From assembly GCF_036345175.1 (NCBI RefSeq), contig NZ_CP107780.1, positions 6,696,001 to 6,760,000 on the forward strand: 64,000 nt of DNA. Reading direction: 5' to 3'. Made by a program: the position numbers and the translations under genes. A model generated the notes under the pieces. It was not told the origin of the DNA, made no database searches, and saw nothing but the letters and a program-made list of their open reading frames with translations. Below, in pieces: positions 42,448-50,400 of this stretch; the stretch's first letter is position 1, and each line of letters opens with the position of its first letter. The stretch is from Streptomyces sp. NBC_00576 (lineage in GTDB: Bacteria > Actinomycetota > Actinomycetes > Streptomycetales > Streptomycetaceae).

Positions 42448-42780
42448 GGTTGATCTCCCCCGGGTTGGTGTGTACGGCAGAGAACGAAGCTATCAGGGGT
42501 GCGTAGAGGGCATTTGCGTGCCGTCAGGGGGTTGTGTGGGGACTGTGAGGAGTGTGTCGTGGCGCTTGCGAACGGTCCGGAGGTCGAGCGGTGCCGGCCC
42601 GTTCCGCTCGCCGCCAACTCGAACTAAGTGGGCGATAAAGGACGAGTTCCGTACCCCCGGCCGCCCCCTCCTCCGCCCGGCCCTCCACAGCCCTCCACGC
42701 CCGAAATAAGATCCCGATAGGCTCAGCACACCCCCATATCTGCCTCCCACCCCACACGACACGAACCCAGGACACCCGCC
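42448..42780. other. Divergent intergenic region before the LysM-BTAD gene
   Basis: This 333-base gap lies between the leftward lipoprotein gene and the rightward LysM/BTAD gene, and must hold promoters for both. The sequence next to the lipoprotein is G/T-rich and the right part is C-rich. I find no clear promoter motif, hairpin or small gene. Confidence 0.3.
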
Positions 42781-45700
42781 ATGCCGCGACGCAGCACTTC
42801 AAACCGGACGGGAAGCTCGTCGGGAGACCCGTCGGGCAGCCGGACGGGCAGTCGGACCGGAGGTTCGTCGGGGCCGGGAAGCTCGCCGGCGCCGAGGAAC
42901 CGGACTCCGCAGCCTCTGCCCAGGCGGCGGCGCACCTTCGGTGACTTCGTCAAGGCGTTTCTCGCGTTCGTCGCCCTCGTCGGTCTGCTCGTCGCGGTGC
43001 CCTACGCGCTCGCCGTGTTTGTCGGCTGGCCGTTCCCGGACGGGTCGCCGTCCCTGGACTGGCTGCAGGAAGAAATCACGGTCAACACGTTCCTCGGCGT
43101 CCTGGGCGTCATCGTGTGGATCGCCTGGGCCCAGTTCACGGCCTGCGTGCTCGTCGAGGTGAAGGCCGCGCTGTCCGGTGTCGGGATGCCGGGGCGGGTG
43201 CCCGGGGCGGGGCCGAGTCAGCTGCTCGCGCGGCAGCTCGTCGCCGCGCTGCTGCTGGTCGGAGCCACGGCCGCCTCCCTCACCCCCGGACTCTCGCAGC
43301 TCGGGAACAGCTATGACGACAACCAGAGGGGCACCGTCGCCTCCGCGCAGGCCACGCCCGGCGGTTCGCTGAGCGGGATGTTCGCGCAGCAGCAGGAGCA
43401 GGCGGCCAGCACCGCCGCCGCGCTCGGCCAGCAGGCCGCGGATGCCGCCAGTCACGCGGAGGTCGGAGGGCCGTCGGTCAAGGCCGGTGACACGAAGTAC
43501 TACCGGATCCAGCCTCCCGAGGGCCGCCACCACGACTCCCTCTGGGAGATAGCGCAGAGGCACCTCGGCGACGGGCGCCGGTACAGCGAGATCTACCAGC
43601 TCAACAAGGACCGTGTGCAGCCGGACGGTTCGCGGCTGTCCGAGGCCAGTCTGATCCGGCCCGGCTGGATCATGCAGATGCCCGGCGACGCCCGCGGCGG
43701 CGACCTCGTCGAGATGCCCAGCGCCGGCACAGGCACCGGCATCACCGCTCCCGACGCCGGTTCCACCGTCACCCCGCAGGTCGCCCAGCAGATCAACCAG
43801 TACGCCCAGACCGGCGACCACGCCCAAGGAGCCGGCGGCGGACAGCAGGGCGGCACCGCCTCGCTCGACACCAACACCACCCGCATCAGCCTGCCCCAGC
43901 AGCGCCCGGCGACCGGCTCCCAGGCCACCCCCGCCGTACTCCACGAGCAGCACGCGGTCACTGAGACCGCGACCTCCGCCGAAGCCGACGCCGGTTTCTC
44001 CTTCGGCCTCCCCGAAGCCCTCGTCGGCGCCCCCCTTCTCGCCGCCGGTCTCCTCGGCGCCCTCGGCCGCCGACGCCGTCAGGCCCTGTGGCAGTCGGCG
44101 CTCGGTGCGGTCGGCGGGCGGCGCGGTATGGAGCCGCCCACGCCGACCGGTGCCGCCGCCGACGCCCAGGACGCGCTCCTCATCGGCGCCGACCCCGAAG
44201 GCGTACGCCTGCTCGACCGGTCGCTGCGCGGGCTCGCCGCCTCCCTCGCCGGAGAGTCCCGTCCGCTCCCCACCGTCTACGCCGCCTGGCTCAGCAACGG
44301 CGACCTGCACCTCCAGCTCGCGCAGCCCGCCGGGAAGCCTCCGGCCCCGTGGCAGCTCGGGCAGGACCAGACCTTCTGGCTGCTGTCCCGGACCGACGCC
44401 GAGCGGTACGAGGATGTCGACACCGCCGCTCCCTACCCGGGCCTCGTCAGCCTCGGGACCATGGACGACTCGCGCCTGCTGCTCAACCTGGAGTCCGTGC
44501 CCGGCATCGTCTCGCTGAGCGGCAGCGAGTCCGACCGGGCCGCCGTATTCGCCTCCGTCGCCGCCGAGTTGGCGACCAACGGGTGGTCGGACCGGATGAC
44601 CATCACGCTCGTCGGGTTCGGCCAGGACCTCACCCCCCTCGCCCCCAACCGGCTGCGCCACCTCGATGACATCGAGGCTCTCGTCGAGACGATGGAGGCC
44701 GAGACCAGGCAGCGGCGCGGTGCGCTCGGCGCCGCCGGTCAGGACTCGGTCCTCACCGGCCGTACCGGGCCCGCCCAGCACACCCGTTGGGCCCCGCACC
44801 TTGTCCTCCTCGCCGCCGAGCCCTCCGCCGACTATGCCGTCAAGCTCGCCGAACTCGCCGCCGACGCAAGCCGGTTGGGCATCGGATATCTCGTCGGCAC
44901 CGAGAGCGGTGATCTGCCCGGTGCCGCCTGGGAGATGGAGATCACCAGCGAGGGCAAGCTCCTCGCGCCCCTCCTCGGGCTCGAACTCGACGCCCAGGTA
45001 CTGCCCGTTGCCCAACAGCGGGCGATCGTCGAGCTGTTCGTCGCCGCCGACCCCGAGCACGCTCCGGACGGGCCGGCGACGACACCTCCCTTCCTCGTCG
45101 ACATCAGCGAGCAGGGACGGCCGGCGGTGTACGCCCGGCTCGTGGGCCCGTACGAGATCATCGGCCTCGACACCCCGGACGGGGAGCGCAGCCCGCTCCA
45201 ACACGAGGCGCTCGCACTGCTGTTGCTGCACCGCGAAGGTGTGCACCCGCGTGTACTCGCCTCGGCGCTCTGGCCGCGCGGTGTCACCGACGACGTACGC
45301 GAGGCGCTTCTCGAGCGGCTGCGCGTCTGGCTCGGCACCGACCCCGACGGCACCCCCCGCCTGGCCACCGACGCCAACGGGCGGCTCACGCTCGCCAAGT
45401 CGGTCGTGTCCGACCTGGACGTGCTGCGCTCCCTCTACCACGAGGCCACGCAGGGCAGGGGCATCGACAGCCGGGTCGTACGCGGACGGGTGCTCACCGA
45501 CGCGCTCGCGCTGGTGCGCGGCCCACTGCTCGCCGACCGCCCCGAGGGCCGCTACAGCTGGCTCACGCACGAGATCATCGACGCCCAACTCCCGCTCCTG
45601 GTCGCGGACATCGGGCTCGCGCTCTCCGAGTTCCACCTCGTGAAGAACCGCGCCGAGCGGGCCATCGAGGCGCTCACCGCCGCACTCAACTCCGCCCCCG

Positions 45701-45885
45701 GCGACGAGCGACTGTGGCACGAACTCCTGCGCGCCACGCACACCACCGGCGATACGGACAAGCTCCACCAGGTCGCCGTCGACCTGATCCACCGCAGCGG
45801 CGCCCGCGGCCTGCCGCCGCGCACCGAGGCCCTGCTCGACGAACTGCTGCCGACGTGGCGCGACGGCACCGCGGCCGTGGGATGA
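42781..45885 (+). CDS. Membrane protein with LysM-like, winged-helix and BTAD domains
   Basis: This 1034-residue protein begins with a Ser/Gly/Arg-rich stretch, two membrane segments (about residues 55-80 and 100-120), and a Gln/Ala-rich region. A LysM-like domain follows (about 237-300, DSLWEIAQRHLGDGRRYSEIY), then another membrane segment (about 408-430). The C-terminal third has a winged-helix part (ALALLLLHREGVHPRVLASALWP) and a BTAD domain (about 880-1030), as in SARP regulators. In Streptomyces such proteins lie near Tad pilus genes and the prepilin peptidase. A role in sensing the wall and controlling gene expression is inferred. Confidence 0.82.
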   Translation: MPRRSTSNRTGSSSGDPSGSRTGSRTGGSSGPGSSPAPRNRTPQPLPRRRRTFGDFVKAFLAFVALVGLLVAVPYALAVFVGWPFPDGSPSLDWLQEEITVNTFLGVLGVIVWIAWAQFTACVLVEVKAALSGVGMPGRVPGAGPSQLLARQLVAALLLVGATAASLTPGLSQLGNSYDDNQRGTVASAQATPGGSLSGMFAQQQEQAASTAAALGQQAADAASHAEVGGPSVKAGDTKYYRIQPPEGRHHDSLWEIAQRHLGDGRRYSEIYQLNKDRVQPDGSRLSEASLIRPGWIMQMPGDARGGDLVEMPSAGTGTGITAPDAGSTVTPQVAQQINQYAQTGDHAQGAGGGQQGGTASLDTNTTRISLPQQRPATGSQATPAVLHEQHAVTETATSAEADAGFSFGLPEALVGAPLLAAGLLGALGRRRRQALWQSALGAVGGRRGMEPPTPTGAAADAQDALLIGADPEGVRLLDRSLRGLAASLAGESRPLPTVYAAWLSNGDLHLQLAQPAGKPPAPWQLGQDQTFWLLSRTDAERYEDVDTAAPYPGLVSLGTMDDSRLLLNLESVPGIVSLSGSESDRAAVFASVAAELATNGWSDRMTITLVGFGQDLTPLAPNRLRHLDDIEALVETMEAETRQRRGALGAAGQDSVLTGRTGPAQHTRWAPHLVLLAAEPSADYAVKLAELAADASRLGIGYLVGTESGDLPGAAWEMEITSEGKLLAPLLGLELDAQVLPVAQQRAIVELFVAADPEHAPDGPATTPPFLVDISEQGRPAVYARLVGPYEIIGLDTPDGERSPLQHEALALLLLHREGVHPRVLASALWPRGVTDDVREALLERLRVWLGTDPDGTPRLATDANGRLTLAKSVVSDLDVLRSLYHEATQGRGIDSRVVRGRVLTDALALVRGPLLADRPEGRYSWLTHEIIDAQLPLLVADIGLALSEFHLVKNRAERAIEALTAALNSAPGDERLWHELLRATHTTGDTDKLHQVAVDLIHRSGARGLPPRTEALLDELLPTWRDGTAAVG

Positions 45886-45895
45886 GCGCTGCGGG

Positions 45896-46717
45896 ATGAA
45901 CATCGACCAGCTGATCGTGGCCGTCTCCGCCCTCTGGGGCGCGGCGGCCGGGACGCTCGTCCCGCGCGCCGCCTACCGGTTCTCCGTCCCGCCCGAGGAG
46001 ACCTGGCGGGACCGCTGCCCGCAAGGGCACGCGCTCGGCGGCTGGCTGGGCCGGGCACGGTGCGCGACCTGCGCCGGTACGGCCACCAAGGACCGGACGG
46101 ATGCCGGGCACCTCGCGGCGGGCGCGACCGGTACCTCGTACGACGAAAGCCAGCCGTCCGACGGAAACGCGTCGTACGGGCCCAGCACCCCCCTCCTCGT
46201 CCTCGCCACCGCGCTCGTCTGTGCCGCCCTCGCCGCCGCGACCGGTACCCGGCCCGAGCTCGGGGCCTGGCTGCTGCTGGCGCCCGTCGGGGTACTGCTC
46301 GCGGTCGTGGACTTCCGGGTGCAGCGGCTGCCCGACCTGCTGACCCTCCCGCTGGCCGCCGCCGCCCTCGTCCTGCTGGGCGTGGCCGCGCTGCTGCCCG
46401 AACACGCGGGCGACTGGCTCACCGCGCTGCTGGGAGCGCTGCTCCTGGGCGGCGCGTACTTCGTGCTCTTCCTCATCAGCCCCAACGGCATGGGCTTCGG
46501 CGACGTGAAGCTCGCCCTCGGGCTCGGGGCCGTCCTGGGCTGGTACGGCTGGGGGAGTGTCGTGCTCGGCACGTTCGCCGGATTCCTGTTCGGAGGGCTG
46601 TACGGCCTGGCCCTGGTCGTCGCGCGGCGCGCCGGGCGCAGGACGTCCATCCCGTTCGGGCCGTTCCTGATCGCGGGCGCGTTCGTCGGGCTTCTGATCG
46701 GGGCGTACGCGGCCTGA
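45896..46717 (+). CDS. Prepilin peptidase (A24 family, TadV-like)
   Basis: This 273-residue membrane protein has the two catalytic aspartates of type IV prepilin peptidases: D in VVDFRVQRLPD (about residue 140) and GFGDVKL (about residue 202). A cysteine pair set (RCPQGH...CATC) near the N-terminus may bind zinc. It follows the LysM-BTAD gene by ten bases and should process Flp and the TadE-like proteins encoded at 25135-26879. The distance from that operon suggests the locus has been split. Confidence 0.9.
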   Translation: MNIDQLIVAVSALWGAAAGTLVPRAAYRFSVPPEETWRDRCPQGHALGGWLGRARCATCAGTATKDRTDAGHLAAGATGTSYDESQPSDGNASYGPSTPLLVLATALVCAALAAATGTRPELGAWLLLAPVGVLLAVVDFRVQRLPDLLTLPLAAAALVLLGVAALLPEHAGDWLTALLGALLLGGAYFVLFLISPNGMGFGDVKLALGLGAVLGWYGWGSVVLGTFAGFLFGGLYGLALVVARRAGRRTSIPFGPFLIAGAFVGLLIGAYAA

Positions 46718-46785
46718 CGTGAGGCCTGGCAGGGTACTGACGTAGGCTGGAACGGTCCGCCACACGCCTTCCGAAGGGACGCCCG

Positions 46786-48000
46786 GTGACCGAGAACGCC
46801 GACCATCTGTCGTTTGATGTCACAGCCGTCCTCGACCGTGCCGCCGCAGGCGGGCGGATCACCCCGGAAGAGGCGCTCGTCCTCTACCGCGACGCCCCGC
46901 TGCACGCGCTCGGCTCGGCCGCCGACGCCGTTCGCCGCCGCCGGTACGCGGGTACGGAGCACATCGCGACGTACATCATCGAGCGCAACATCAACTACAC
47001 GAACGTGTGCGTCACGGCGTGCAAGTTCTGCGCCTTCTACGCCGCCCCCAAGGACACGGCCAAGGGCTGGACCCGGGACTTGGAAGACATCCTGCGGCGC
47101 TGCGCGGAGACCGTCGAACTCGGCGGCACGCAGATCATGTTCCAGGGCGGCCATCACCCGGACTACGGCGTCGAGTACTACGAGAAGCACTTCGCCGCGA
47201 TCAGGGCCGAGTTCCCGCAGCTCGTCATCCACAGCCTGGGGGCGAGCGAGGTCGAGCACATGGCCCGGATCTCGAAGGTCTCGGTCGAGGAGGCGATCAC
47301 CCGTATCCACGCGGCCGGTCTCGACTCCTTCGCCGGCGCCGGCGCGGAACTCCTCCCCGCGCGCCCCCGCAAGGCCATCGCGCCCCTCAAGGAGTCCGGC
47401 GAGCGCTGGCTGGAGATCATGGAGACCGCGCACGGGCTGGGCGTCGAATCGACGTCCACCATGCTCATGGGCACCGGCGAGACCAACGCCGAGCGCATCG
47501 AGCACCTGCGGATGATCCGTGACGTACAGGACCGGACGGGCGGCTTCCGCGCCTTCATCCCGTACACCTACCAGCCCGAGAACAACCACCTCAAGGGCCG
47601 TACGCAGGCCACGATCTTCGAGTACCTGCGCATGATCGCCATCGCCCGGCTCTTCATGGACAACATCGCCCACATCCAGGGCTCGTGGCTCACCACGGGC
47701 AAGGAGGCCGGCCAGTTGTCCCTGCACTACGGCGCGGACGACCTCGGCTCGATCATGCTGGAGGAGAACGTCGTCTCCTCGGCGGGTGCCAAGCACCGCT
47801 CCAACCGTATGGAGATCATCGACCTGATCCGCAAGGCGGGCCGCGTCCCCGCCCAGCGGACCACGACGTACGAGCACATCGTCGTCCACGAGGACCCGGC
47901 GAACGACCCGGTCGACGAGCGCGTCATGTCCCACATCTCGTCCACCGCGATCGAGGGCGGCACGGCCCACCCCGAGTTGAAGCTCCTGGCTTCCAACTAG
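46786..48000 (+). CDS. mqnC: Cyclic dehypoxanthinyl futalosine synthase (MqnC), radical SAM
   Basis: This 404-residue radical SAM enzyme has the CxxxCxxC cluster at Cys75, Cys79 and Cys82 (CVTACKFC). It converts dehypoxanthinyl futalosine to its cyclic form in the futalosine route to menaquinone, as established in S. coelicolor. Other conserved features include QGGHHPDYG and ALENLHY-like strand segments. The GTG start has GAAGGGA upstream. The companion mqn genes are elsewhere, and menG lies about 6 kb downstream here. Confidence 0.95.
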   Translation: MTENADHLSFDVTAVLDRAAAGGRITPEEALVLYRDAPLHALGSAADAVRRRRYAGTEHIATYIIERNINYTNVCVTACKFCAFYAAPKDTAKGWTRDLEDILRRCAETVELGGTQIMFQGGHHPDYGVEYYEKHFAAIRAEFPQLVIHSLGASEVEHMARISKVSVEEAITRIHAAGLDSFAGAGAELLPARPRKAIAPLKESGERWLEIMETAHGLGVESTSTMLMGTGETNAERIEHLRMIRDVQDRTGGFRAFIPYTYQPENNHLKGRTQATIFEYLRMIAIARLFMDNIAHIQGSWLTTGKEAGQLSLHYGADDLGSIMLEENVVSSAGAKHRSNRMEIIDLIRKAGRVPAQRTTTYEHIVVHEDPANDPVDERVMSHISSTAIEGGTAHPELKLLASN

Positions 48001-48007
48001 CTCGCCC

Positions 48008-48457
48008 GTGCTGACGATTCACGCCGCCGACGAGGTACGTACCACCTGGGACTCGGAGAAGCCCCTGAAGGACGGCGCCGTCGCGGTCGACGGAAACCGG
48101 GTCGCCGCTGTGGGCCTCCTCACCGAGGTGGTGGAGCGATTCCCGGGGGCACGGGTCCGGCGCTGGCCGGGCGTGCTCGGCCCCGGCCTCGTCCACGAGG
48201 GCCCACTCCCGGACGCCCCTACGCCCCGCGAACGCGTGCATGCCGTGCTGAAGGGGGGCGCGGTGGCGGTGCTGGAGGAGTACGTCACCTCAGCCGACCT
48301 CCGCTCCGCGGCAGCCCGCAACGATGTCGCCGTGCTCACTCGGACGCGGATTCCGACCCTCGTCGAAGGCGAGCGCGCCGACCTGGCGGTATTCGACGAG
48401 GGTGGGCAGTGCGTGGCGACGGTCTGCGCAGGACGCCTGGTCCATAGACGCAGATAG
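48008..48457 (+). CDS. Short amidohydrolase-like (imidazolonepropionase-type) protein
   Basis: This 149-residue protein resembles the composite beta-sandwich of metal-dependent hydrolases, with HAADEVRTTWDSEKPLKDGAVAVDGNRV at the start and VEGERADLAVFD near the end. The central barrel with metal-binding histidines is missing, so it cannot be a complete amidohydrolase. The GTG start follows the mqnC stop by seven bases, so it is probably in the same operon. Similar short proteins are conserved after mqnC in Streptomyces, from memory. Its role is unknown. Confidence 0.6.
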   Translation: MLTIHAADEVRTTWDSEKPLKDGAVAVDGNRVAAVGLLTEVVERFPGARVRRWPGVLGPGLVHEGPLPDAPTPRERVHAVLKGGAVAVLEEYVTSADLRSAAARNDVAVLTRTRIPTLVEGERADLAVFDEGGQCVATVCAGRLVHRRR

Positions 48458-48498
48458 GGGTCTGGCTTCTGTGCCGGGCCAGGGCGAAACGGACCTGC

Positions 48499-48541
48499 TT
48501 TTAGGGGCGTAGGGGCGCGGGGAACTGCGCGACAAGCCCCC
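48499..48541. repeat. Dispersed Streptomyces intergenic repeat, possible terminator
   Basis: The element TTTAGGGGCG...GGGGCGCGGGGAACTGCGCGACAAGCCCC matches a repeat I know to be scattered in Streptomyces intergenic regions. It can fold through GGGGC/GCCCC and inner GCGC/GCGC pairs. It sits between convergent genes, where it likely acts as a bidirectional terminator. Confidence 0.65.
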
Positions 48542-48570
48542 ACCGCCCTGCACCCGACAAACAACCCCTC

Positions 48571-49620
48571 TCACCCCGAAAACGCCACCCCAAAAGCCCC
48601 CGCATCCTGAGAAACCCCACTGCAATTGGTCGCCGCATCATCAGATTCCGCGTCCCCCTCCTCACACTCCTGATCCCGAAATGTCGACCACATAGAAACC
48701 CACGCAACCCCCTTCTCCTCCGCGAACGCCCGCACCTCCGCCGCGTCCGCCAAAGAGAACGTCTCATTGTCGACGTCATTCACACCGATCATCGACGTCA
48801 ACGCCATCCCCTGCCACGCCCCCTCCTCGGACAGCCCGAAGATGTCGGCGAGCTGATCATGCGTCGCCGCGGCCGAGATGAGCGCGTACTCGCCCATGTC
48901 GCCGGTGTGCTCGCTGCTGTAGTTCATCGTCATGATGTTGACGGTGGACACCTGTACGGAGTTGTTGTTGGCCGAGTCGAGCAGGGCCACGCTGTCGTCG
49001 TCGAGGCCGGTCGGCATCACGGGCAGGGTGAAGGAGACGCTCAGGTCGGTGCGCTCCTGCTGCAGCAGTGCGATCGCCTTCGAACGGAGCTCGACGGAGT
49101 CGGCGTCGGTGAGCGTGTCGCCCTCGACGTCGAAGTCGGCCTGGGTCGAACCGGCGGCGTCCAGGGCCGCGCCGTAGGCCTTGGCCAGCGTGGACGCGCT
49201 GTCGCAGACCTCGGCCAGCTCCTTGCCGGACGCGCCGCCGAAGGAGACGCGGACCGAGCCGCCGGTCGCCGTGAGCTTCGCTGTGCGGGACTTGACGGCT
49301 GAGTCGCCGATGGCCGTCGTACCGTTCCACTTCGGCGTACACGTCGTACCGTCCGAGATCACGAACGCCAGGTTGTACGTCGCCGGTGAGCCGGCGCTGT
49401 CGTTGTCCGACGCGTCGGTGGCGCTGACGTACGGGGCGAACTCGGTCGTCGAGGCCGTGCTCGCCGAGGGCGAGGCGCTCGCCCGGGCCTGTTTGGAAGG
49501 GGCCTCGGACGCGGCGTCGGAGCCGCTGTCCGTGGCGCTGTCCGCGCCCGTTGAGCATCCGGCGCAGGCCAGTGTCACCAGACATGTGAATCCGGCGGCC
49601 GACCTCAGGAAACGCCTCAT
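48571..49620 (-). CDS. GH18 chitinase-like lipoprotein
   Basis: This 349-residue protein has a lipoprotein signal with LACAGC, then a Ser/Ala/Asp-rich linker and a glycosyl hydrolase family 18-type domain. The DxDxE motif appears as DFDVEGD (catalytic Glu near residue 166), with MTMNYSSE and SMIGVND strands further on. Two C-terminal cysteines are present (DQECEEGD and TNCSGV). It might bind or hydrolyse chitin or another beta-linked amino sugar at the cell surface. The ATG at 49620 is preferred over one 21 bases upstream. Confidence 0.8.
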   Translation of the reverse strand: MRRFLRSAAGFTCLVTLACAGCSTGADSATDSGSDAASEAPSKQARASASPSASTASTTEFAPYVSATDASDNDSAGSPATYNLAFVISDGTTCTPKWNGTTAIGDSAVKSRTAKLTATGGSVRVSFGGASGKELAEVCDSASTLAKAYGAALDAAGSTQADFDVEGDTLTDADSVELRSKAIALLQQERTDLSVSFTLPVMPTGLDDDSVALLDSANNNSVQVSTVNIMTMNYSSEHTGDMGEYALISAAATHDQLADIFGLSEEGAWQGMALTSMIGVNDVDNETFSLADAAEVRAFAEEKGVAWVSMWSTFRDQECEEGDAESDDAATNCSGVSQDAGAFGVAFSG

Positions 49621-49902
49621 CGCGCATGCACCCGCTCTCATGAATGGATCCGGAGCGGAAAGGTCTCACACGAGACTGTCCTTCATGAGGACAGTGAACA
49701 CACAGCGAGTTCATGGACAGCGCACCGTGAAGGGCGTGAATAGGGGCAAGTAAGCGGGACAATCCACTCCTTTCCATTGGGGGCGGGTTGCGCAGGATTC
49801 CGGGGAATCTCTCAGAAGATGCACAGGTTAAGGAGTTTCTCATGGGAGCCTCACATGAGAATCAGAGTTTCGGTCACATAAAGCCCTCCTAGTGTCCGGG
49901 GA

Positions 49903-50382
49903 ATGCATTCCGAGCCTGCCATCGAAAACCGAGCCGCCGGCCGCGGCCGTCGCCGTAAGAGCGGCAAGGGGTCCGACGGGTCCGCGGACGGTCCCGTGTT
50001 CGTCGACAACTCCGGCCGCCGGGCGAAGCTGCTCCGCCGGTTCGGCACCTTCCTCGGTGTCGTCTGTCTTGGGTATGCCGTCGTGCTCGGCATGGCCTTC
50101 ATGGGCTGGGGCACGTCGCTCACTCCGTCCTCACTGCTGCCCTTCGGAGGCAACGGGCCTCGTGGCAACCAGGGCCCGGGCAGCAACCAGCAGCCGCAGG
50201 GCGGCTTCGGAGCAGCCCCGACGGGCCTTCCCACCGGAGCCGCCACCCCGCCCGCCAGGCCCTCCGGCACCCCGTCGGCGGGCATCGCCACGGGCGAGCC
50301 GCCCGCTTCGGCACCGACCGCGTCCGCCTCCGCGTCCGCCTCCGCGCCCGCCACCGCGTCCGCCTCCGCGGACGCCAACTGA
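49903..50382 (+). CDS. Single-pass membrane protein with Pro/Ser/Ala-rich tail
   Basis: This 159-residue protein has a basic cytoplasmic part, one membrane segment near residues 50-70 (FGTFLGVVCLGYAVVLGMAFMG) and an extracellular low-complexity tail rich in Gly, Pro, Gln, Ser and Ala. It begins the run that continues with the deacetylase/glycosyltransferase (18 bases later) and acyltransferase. It could be an accessory subunit of polysaccharide synthesis. No conserved domain is visible. Confidence 0.7.
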   Translation: MHSEPAIENRAAGRGRRRKSGKGSDGSADGPVFVDNSGRRAKLLRRFGTFLGVVCLGYAVVLGMAFMGWGTSLTPSSLLPFGGNGPRGNQGPGSNQQPQGGFGAAPTGLPTGAATPPARPSGTPSAGIATGEPPASAPTASASASASAPATASASADAN

Positions 50383-50400
50383 CCGGAACGCAGCCACCAC

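Noticed and set aside
42799..45903. 1034-codon open frame on the minus strand opposite the LysM-BTAD gene
   Set aside because: It mirrors the real gene almost base for base, has Gly/Arg/Val-rich shadow composition, and lacks any domain. Long antisense frames are common in high-GC DNA.
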